Assembly (NCBI GenBank): GCA_948470475.1
Contig: OX419341.1
Coordinates: 3,147,084-3,211,083 of the forward strand
From: Galaxea fascicularis
Taxonomy: Eukaryota > Cnidaria > Anthozoa > Scleractinia > Euphylliidae
DNA length: 64,000 nucleotides
Reading direction: 5' to 3'
The translations under genes and the position numbers were made by a program. This document shows, in pieces, positions 37,601 through 46,600 of the stretch. The notes under the pieces were generated by a model, which worked only from the letters and a program-made list of their open reading frames with translations, was not told the DNA's origin and made no database searches. Position 1 is the stretch's first letter. Every line of letters starts with the position of its first letter.

Positions 37601-40600
37601 TGCTTGGTTGTATCGCCCTTTTGAAGAGACTACAGTTATTGGGCTAACTGGGATCTTGGGATCTGGTGTGGTGTGCACAGGACTTATATCCATGGCGACT
37701 GGTGAGTTTGTAGAGCTTATGTCTTCTTTAACATCATCTGACGTCAACTTGTCCTTCTCGTCTCGCTCAGGGTTCTTTTCCTTAGGCTGCGCAGGAAGTT
37801 CATGCTCAGGTAAGTTGCCGCTGTCAGCTGGTGGCTGTGCTGAAGTTTCCTTTACTGCTTTGTTCTTTGATAGAATCAGCTTCAACTTGGGGGCTTTTGA
37901 AGCCCGATTAGAACCGCATGGTGGGCTTTTTAAAGTTTCAAAAGATTTTGATGTGATGGCTGGGAAAGAGTCTTCTGACAACTCTGGTACCACATTTGAA
38001 GCAACTGATTTTTCATCTCTTTCTGATACAGCCCCCTGTTTTTCCCCCTTTTCAACCCGGGTAAGTTTGACTCTTTTATTTTCCGATGTTTCTGTTGGGA
38101 ACTGTCGCTTTTCTTTCTTACGTTTATCCTGTTCTTTGCTTTTTTCCTTTACTGGCAACAGTGATGCCTCTTTTACATTTTTTGTGCTCTTGCTGTCATC
38201 ACCTGACACTACTGAAGTAATGGACTTACCCGTGGAATGGTGTACTTCAGAGTTTGCCTGCTTGGATTGTTGTTGTTTCTTCAACATTTCCTCAGCCAAA
38301 GCTTTCCTAGCTCCTTCATCAACAGTACCTTGATAACCTGAGCCTTGTTGCTTTTGTTGTTTTGACAATTTTTCAGCCGTAGCTTTATTTGCTCCCTCAT
38401 TAACAGTGACTTGATAACCTGAGCCTTGTTGCTTTTGTTGTTTTGACAATTTTTCAGCCAAAGCTTTCCTAGCTCCTTCATCAACAGTAACTTGATAACC
38501 TGAGCCTTGTTGCTTTTGTTGTTTTGACAATTTTTCAGCCGTAGCTTTATTTGCTCCCTCATCAACAGTACCTTGATAACCCGAGCCTTGTTGCTTTTGT
38601 TGCTTTGACAATTTTTCAGCCATAGCTTTATTTGCTCCCTCATCAACAGTGACTTGATAACCCGAGCCTTGTTGCTTTGATATTTTTTCAGCCACAGCTT
38701 TTCTTGCTCCCTCATCCACAGTGACCTGATAAGCCACACCCTGTTGCTTCAACTTTCCTCCAGCCAAAGATCTTCCTGTTTCGTCATCAACAGCTTCTTG
38801 ATAACCTGACCCTTCCTGCTTCTCCTGCCCTGACGCTTTTCCAGCCAAAGCTTTTCTTGTTTGATCTTCAACAGAATCTTTTTGCTTTTGAGAGGACAAC
38901 TTCATATTGCCCAACATGCTCCTGAGAGATTGGTCAATATTTACTTGATACCTGGAATGTGCACTTGCTGTTGACACTGATGTTGTTGATGTTTGGTTGG
39001 AGGTGGAAGCCAATACAACACCCTGAGCCTGTAAGGCTTCCTGGGCATTGTAAGGCATGCTGTGACTAGCCACAGGTGGTTGATAAGATTTTAATTCAGT
39101 GCTTGGCTCAGAGTCAAGTGAATGCCTCTTTAATCTTGGATCCTGCCTATGTTGCTCCTTTCGCATCAAAAAGGGTGTAGCGGGTGTTTGGCTAACCTGT
39201 TTGACAGCTTGACTGTCACTTTTCATCTGCTTTGGCACAATACCACCATCACATTTTAAAGAAACTCCTTTGTTATCCACTGTGCTGCTACTGGATCTTG
39301 CACTTACATTTTGAATGGAAGCATTAAGTGAATTAACACCGGCAGGTGTTCTTGGCTTTGGAGTATTAGCAATCGAAGAAGACTCCCTGCTGGGTGTCCT
39401 TTCTAACTCTGCACTACCTCCTAAAGGATTTGGCCTGCTAACCCACTTTTGGACAACATCTCTCCAAGATGCAACTTGCTCATTTGTCAACTCCTTTTCA
39501 AACTCAGCACCATAGGACACTTGTGGAATCTTATTACCACTTGATGCTGATGGCGTAGTAACCTTGGGTCTTTGCACTGCTTCTAGGCTCATTCTCCTCT
39601 GCTCAGCCAACGCACGTTCTTCCTTGACATCACTGAACTGCCTCTTCAGTTCATCTTGAATCTGACTGACAGTCTTTATTTCTCGTGATTCTTGAGCTCT
39701 TGTGATTGTAGTTCCTTCAGAAAAATAATGCACAAAAAGGAGCAATGAAAGCCTGTCCCATGTTATTTGTAAATACTGGCATCAACAAAACAAGGTAGAC
39801 TACAATGAAATTATTGGAGCTAAATTGTGCAAATACAAATGCAAGAAAATGCACTGAGTTTTACCCAAGGGCCATACTAGCAGTATAAAGAATATTTTTA
39901 AGATATTTTAACATGATCTCTTGAGTGAGTTAATTATGGCACAGGCTTCGCACCTTTGCTGGCTTTCAGATTCTTCAAAAACAAGAGAGCATGTAGAGTT
40001 CCTGGAGAATCTACTGTAGTGATTCCTGTAAAAAAGAATTCAATCTCATCTAATTAATCATAATAACAGTAATATAACATGCTTTATATCACCAAAATCC
40101 TAAAAGCCCAGTGACACTTAACAGTGTAGTTTTGTTTAAGGAAACATGAAAGAAATAAGCTACATATAGTCATAGCAAAGGATCTAAAAATGTGGTGAAT
40201 ATATGCACTGTATATGCAAATTCTTGCATAATAAACTTGTTTAAAAAGGTGCATTTTGAAAAGGGATTTAAAAGAGTCCAGCAGTTTTGCTAGAATGACA
40301 CTATGTACAGCTGTAGTAAAGTGTTCCACAGCATTGGGGCAGCAACAGAGAAGGTCTGTTACAGCCAGTCTTGTACTCACCAAGGTCTAATGTTATTTGA
40401 GAGGTAGGTATAAGGAACAAAACTTTGTTGGCATCTGGGCATTTCACAATACCAGCCTACAAGAGAAAATAATGAACTATAATGTTGGACAAAATGTCAA
40501 TGAGCTTCCCACATAAGATTTGTCAGTTTGGGCACACCCAACCCCTCTGGTAATTTCATTTGACCTGAATTTTGAAACCCCCTCCCTTAGGAGGTCTTGC

Positions 40601-43600
40601 ATAATATATCAAGCTGTAGTCTGAAAGAACTAAATTTCATGGGCCCCCTAGTTTCCAACTATATACTTATTTGCATATGCAAAAGTGTGTGTTTCTACCT
40701 AACTATCCAGAAAAGAATTAAACAACTTACCCAATTTCTGTCCTGAAAAAACTTGACAAGTTTTTTAATTTTTCCATGGTCATCTTCAACAGGGACTACA
40801 TCACAGTGCAAGAAACTAGTACCACCAGCTAGGGACACTAATAATAAAGCAAAAGTTAGAAAGGGCTCCTGTCTGGAAACACTGACACATACATAAGAAC
40901 ACCATCTGCAAAGTTTTCAATGTAACACAATTGGTAGGCCAAGTTTACGCTAAATGGTACATGAAAACAAAAACAATTTCAAACACTACTGATATATCAA
41001 ACATTTCACCTAAAGTAAATGGCACCACACAGCCTTGTTGCTGCTGGTGAATGCCATTTGAAAGGGCATTTTTACATGCATATACCGTATTTACTCGTGT
41101 ATAAGTCGACCTCATGTATAAGTCGACCCCCCATTTTTAAGGTCAAAAATCGGATTTCTCATCAAGTCGGTTAAAGAAATGAAATTCACACCAATAGAAA
41201 TTTCCCAAAATGTCAATCTTTTCTTCTCAAGGATGTATTGAAAACACGGTGAATTAAGAAAAGCAGAGGTTTAATCATACGCTGTGAAGTTTATCAAGAT
41301 CACGATTTAAGCACATGCGAGCTCTTCGATTTACTAGAGAAGTACTTTACGATATTTGGGAGCAAATCGCATTGTATTTAGCTAACCTTGATCTTGATGT
41401 TGAGTTTAAAAGGAGATTTAGGTAAGAAAACCAAAGGAATGCCGAAGAACTTTGAAAGATCGCTCGATCAAAACACCGCCATCTTGGAAAATACGAATTT
41501 GAGGAGTACTGGAAACGAAGATAACTACACGTGCTTTCTGAAGTTTGCGCGTGCCAGGTCACTAAGCTACAGTAATCGTTCGGTGAAAACAAAAGTTCAG
41601 TGCCGTAAACAGCAGCGAAGCTCTAGGAGAAATGTCTGCTCCACCGATCAAAAGACACAATATAAATCATCTCCAGTAGGTTTGCGATTAAACCATTAAA
41701 CATTTATTATTTCACACTTTTTTGTGGACGAAGAATGGCCGAAAACTGACGAAAATCTACCACAATTAGAACTGGTTTTCCTAATGCACTTCAGGGAGTT
41801 GTTATGCCAATTTCTTGGACTGCTTGATCAGGTCTTTGTGTATGACTCGTGTATAAGTCGATGGCGATTTTTTGGGCTGATTTTTTAGTCGTAAAAGGTC
41901 GACTTATACACGAGTAAATACGGTACTTGAAAAAAATGCTGTCACCGCATTTACCCAAATTCAGGGCTGTCATTAAGGGCAGGGGGCTAGGGATTTTCCC
42001 CGCGTATTTCGAGGTATATCCCCAGCTACTTTGATATAAAACCAGCACGTTGACTTCACTACAGCAACTCGAACCCCAGGCTATTTTTTGTATATCCCCA
42101 CCTACTTCAAAAATTAGTGACAGCCCTGCAAATTTAATACATTGTATGTCTGTAAGCCATAACAGTGCTTCCAATAGGACCCGACACCCGCCAGAGCTCC
42201 GGCGGGTATTCTGTTGAAAGTCGGCGGGTATTTCACCGCGTTCAAGTCGAAAATTCGGTTGAAATTCTCCTGGGCTTCTCAAATTACTCCGGCGGGTGCC
42301 GTTCCGAGGTAGCCACCTATTTCAAATCTTATTGAAAGCACTGCATAACCAGATCATAAAATAGACAGTAAGACTAGTTGGGTTCAAACTACAGCTGCCA
42401 TGAGTGCAACGATGCTGGATTTACACTTTCTTAGCTACAGGTACACATCTGACCTCATGTGTACCTCTCATGCTTAAGGTACAAGAACTGCTAGAAACTG
42501 GGACACCAGAATGAATATCACCAACAAATAAACAGAGTTTGTGGAGGCATGCAATTCACCGACACTGCATACGATTTTCAATTAACATCATTAAAGAAGC
42601 CATTTCTGAATTCATGTCAATCTCCCTAGGTGCAAAATGTACTATTACATTTATTAATTTCCACATTAATGGGAACTCATTTTCATAAAAGGAAAGTCCA
42701 CAAAGCCTTGCTTTGATAACAAGGATCAGAGCAAATGGGGATAAGGCCTATTCAACTAGTAAAAATATTATTGCATTGATTACCTTCATTTTTATACCAA
42801 ATTGTGACTCCCTCAGATTATTAAAACATAAAATTATTATCAGCAACAGCACTCTCAAAATATTTCTCACCTAGGACATCATAAACTACATGAACAGAAG
42901 GTAGAGAGAGGAGGTGTTTTAAGTGAACATACCTTTGCACGTTTTGGATACTGATGGAGGACCAGCACGAAAGAGAGGAAATGACAAAAATGGTCGCAGC
43001 TGTTGAAATGAAATTTTCTCTTTCATCACAATCTTCTCACCACTGAAAGGCAAAGAGGAGTTTGTTTCCAGTATTGCAAAATAAGACCAGATTGTCAAAC
43101 AAGCAAAACCTTGACCAAATTATCATGACAATGAAAATGCCCATGATGTGACAAGTTTCCAAGTTATGATCTGATGAAATTCAACTTTGTGTCTGAGGGC
43201 ATTACAACTTTTTTGAAAGGACTTTAAAATAACTTACATATCAAAGGGAAGTTTAACTTTCTCCAATGAGTGGCAAACAAGCTGAGCATCAGACAATAAC
43301 TTGTCCTTGTTAGCTATCTTTCCCGTCCAAAGTACATGGTTGCTCCTTCCATGTCTTCTCCCTGTGAGTCCTTTTTAATAATACCAAGTACAAAGCACTG
43401 TCAGTCAATTATTAATGAACTGTTGATGGGAGTCTTGGGGTAGTTAAGTTTAGTAAACCTTCTTTCTAGATAATGCTTCTCCAATCTTAATGACATCCTA
43501 GGAACTGAAGGGTTTTACTAAATGTGTTTTGTTGAACATAAACAATGAAGCAAGTTAGTGGTAATTCAAAATGCATGAATAAGAGTGAGAAGACGGCTTG

Positions 43601-46600
43601 TTGGGGTAAAGTTTAATTACCCCTTGACCCAGGGCTGTTGGAGAAACCTACAAAGTTTCATAAATATGTATTTAGCCTGTTATTTAGACTTTAGGTCTGT
43701 TTACCCACTACAGATCACTGTACAACTTCAGAATAAGAGCTCTATTTAGCTCAAGGTAGTTATGATAGTTGATTGTAAGGATTAACTCTAGAGTCTACTT
43801 TGGTAAACTTACTGGTATCCTGCCTAACTGCAGTTGGTGCCAAACCTGCAAGTCCACTGTTGTCAGCATTTGCCATCTCAACCTTGATATATACAAGAAT
43901 AATTTCCTTTATTTCCATGACCTGGCCCTGGTTGTTCAAAGGTTGGATAGTGCTATTCACTGGATAAATATCTATCCAGTGGATGGTGCAGTTAGCTTTC
44001 CCAATACTTATCCACTGGATAGTGATTTATCCAGTGGATAGTGCTATCCAATGTTTGAACAACCGGGGCCTGAAGTTTAATTTGAGTTTGATTATATAAT
44101 GGAGAAACGAAACACTCGTCACTGTTAAGCCTCTAATGGTGACACTGGTATATGAAATGAGATGATACAAGAGTTTGCAATCATATACTGCTCTAAGACA
44201 TGTACCTGTACATGTGCCGATATAATTTGGTTTTGATTATAAAACGCATGTGACCTCAAGCTTTTAAAAACATGACAATCACTACTCACTTCTGGAACAG
44301 AAAATTCTTGAGCAGTGGTGGCATTTCCAAACCTGAAAGTGAGAAGGGCATAAGGCAGACACTGTCTGGGCCTCTTCGCATGCAGATCGTCACCTTCTTC
44401 AGCAAACTCATAGAAATAATACTGAAAACAAACCAACACAGTGTCACTTAAAGCAATACAAATTTAATGCAAACATAAACAGTTTGGGGAGCATTACATT
44501 TTATTCCTTTAACAACAATCAAGGGTTTTTTCTCAGATATACAACCAATGTTATTGGTACTGAAAAACAGGTAACTGCCTGTCGTGAATACCACAACCAT
44601 TAGAAAATAGACCAGAGTGGAAACCTTCCTGTTACCACAGGGCCACCTGACAAACTAAATAAGAAGGTTCCTTGGCAAGATTTCCGCATAGCCCCATACA
44701 TTAGTACTATACCTGCATTTTCTGACTAAAACTCTTTTCATTTTGTAACACTGTATGGGACTGTGCAGAAATCTTTCTGGTTCCTTACCTGGGAATATTC
44801 AAAGACTTGGCTGAGTGGAGCATTAGGAGGAAGGCTTTGAATGGATCTGGATACATGGCAGTCAAAATTTGGTGTTGGCTCTAGCAAATCTGAAGAAGCT
44901 GCACCAGTCCTTTCAATGACTGGCTTCACTTTACCCTGCAGAGAAACGTGTGAGTAAATGAACTGATAAGCTGGAAGCAGATCCAGAAAGTAGTTGTTTT
45001 TTTTTCCTTTTCTTTGTTATTGTTTATAGTTATGCTCGGGGCAAAAGCAAGTTTGTTTGAAGTAAGTGTTCCCGCAACTCTACCATTTCTTGCTAACTCA
45101 AATTATGATCAATGTTTTCACCTGCTGCTTTTTTTACCCATTCCTAATCCCACTCAAATCCCAGTCCACCAACAAAAACCCTTAGAAGACCACATGAAAG
45201 AGGTCTCTCCAAGGGGCTTAAAGTCCCAATTTAGTGCCTGCCTTTTCATGAGAATGCCAGCCACCTACTAAACATTAAATAGAAAAGATACTGACAAATA
45301 AAGCTAAAGAAAATCTTAACAAAAGGCTGGGCTGTAAATTTCTCTGTGCAATATTGTAGCCCAAGAACCAGGAACAACTTGTCCAATAACATTTACTTCT
45401 GACTACACTCTTTTTAATCTTCCAACTGCAACCACTCTTGCACCTTAATGAAACCAACCTTTATCACTTTGAAAACTATCAGATATCCCAAAGTAGATGG
45501 AGGAAGTGGTTTCCTAGAGATCACATCAGCATGACGGCAAAGGTAAACACCTAATGTTAACAGTAAAAACTAGTTAGAGGGGAATGCAATGATATGATAA
45601 GGACTGAATACCAAGTCCTGTATACCTGATAAGAGACTGGACACTAGTTTATCGGACCATCATTCTCTGGCAAGAATGATTGTTTATGTTAAATGTGCAT
45701 CTCTGTGAAATAGATGATTTTCTATCTACGACGAGAAAATAATACCAGGACAACGTGGTCCGATAAACTTGTGTCCAGTCTCCTATCAGGTATACAGGAC
45801 TTAGTGCCCAGTCCTTATCGAACCATTCTTCTCTAATAATGAAACAATGATTATGATGGCCTTAACTGCAACGGCTATTAGCACACACTTATTTAAAAGT
45901 CAAGAAGACTACCAGCAAGAACAGATGGTAAGAACACTACAGAGACAATGTCACCGAACTTTAGTTTAAATCACACTTGATTACAAGTAGATGGCTCTTT
46001 TTGCTTAGTTGCAACACTTGAAATTTTCTTAAAAATTCACACCATAGGCATTCAAAGTTCTGTGACTTAAGATATCTTTTGCTTACCCATGGAGGGATCT
46101 CCCAAACAAGATAGAGATGTCGACCCGACCTGCAGACCCACTTCACAAATTTTCTTTGCCTTTTGAATGAAACAAAACATGTTAATCAAAGATTCACATG
46201 ATCTGCAAGGCAGATGCCGGCTTCCTGGCCTTTTTCACTACTTAGTTATTTCGGGAATTTGGTACCCCTTTTATTTCATTTATTAAGTTGAGTTATGTAA
46301 TCTATATTGTATTTCTATTCTTGTGGGTACAATAAACTGTTGTTGATGACGCTCATAGTTTTGGACCCAAATTCCACAAACACTTGCTATTTGTTCATGA
46401 CGAAAATAATTCTCCTTTCAATAATAAAAGTGCCAGACTAGTGCACATTTTTGTTGACGTATGGGGCTGTGCAGAATCTCTCTAAACTTATAAAATTACT
46501 AATCATAACTACAACAAAATTCTCACATCTGATTGGCCATCACCAGCTATGAGTTTTGCCCAAACTGGACAGTGTTATTGGACAGTATGCATCAGGCCTC

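Larger units (their letters stand above)
39954..43882 (-). other. TASOR: TASOR exons 8-13: linker and SPOC-like region
   Basis: Exon 8 (VEMANADNSGLAG...) is a linker with an unusual acceptor, tatatatcaag. Exons 9-13 read NHVLWTGKIANKDKLL, ISFQQLRPFLSFPLF, GGTSFLHCDVVPVEDD, GIVKCPDANKVLFLIPTS and GITTVDSPGTLHALLFLKN. The W-x-G-x-I opening and the hydrophobic strand order fit a SPOC beta-barrel, which follows the pseudo-PARP in human TASOR. The assignment rests on position and pattern rather than on strong identity. Confidence 0.75.

Noticed and set aside
37509..38333. 274-codon plus-strand frame
   Set aside because: Antisense shadow of TASOR exon 14.
38281..38739. 152-codon minus-strand frame with repeated KNCQNNKSNKAQVIK words
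   Set aside because: Same tandem repeat read in another frame; the frame used by TASOR exon 14 is open across 3.9 kb.
41347..41699. Transposase fragment inside the 843-bp element
   Set aside because: Frames on both strands lack any DDE/D motif or helix-turn-helix.
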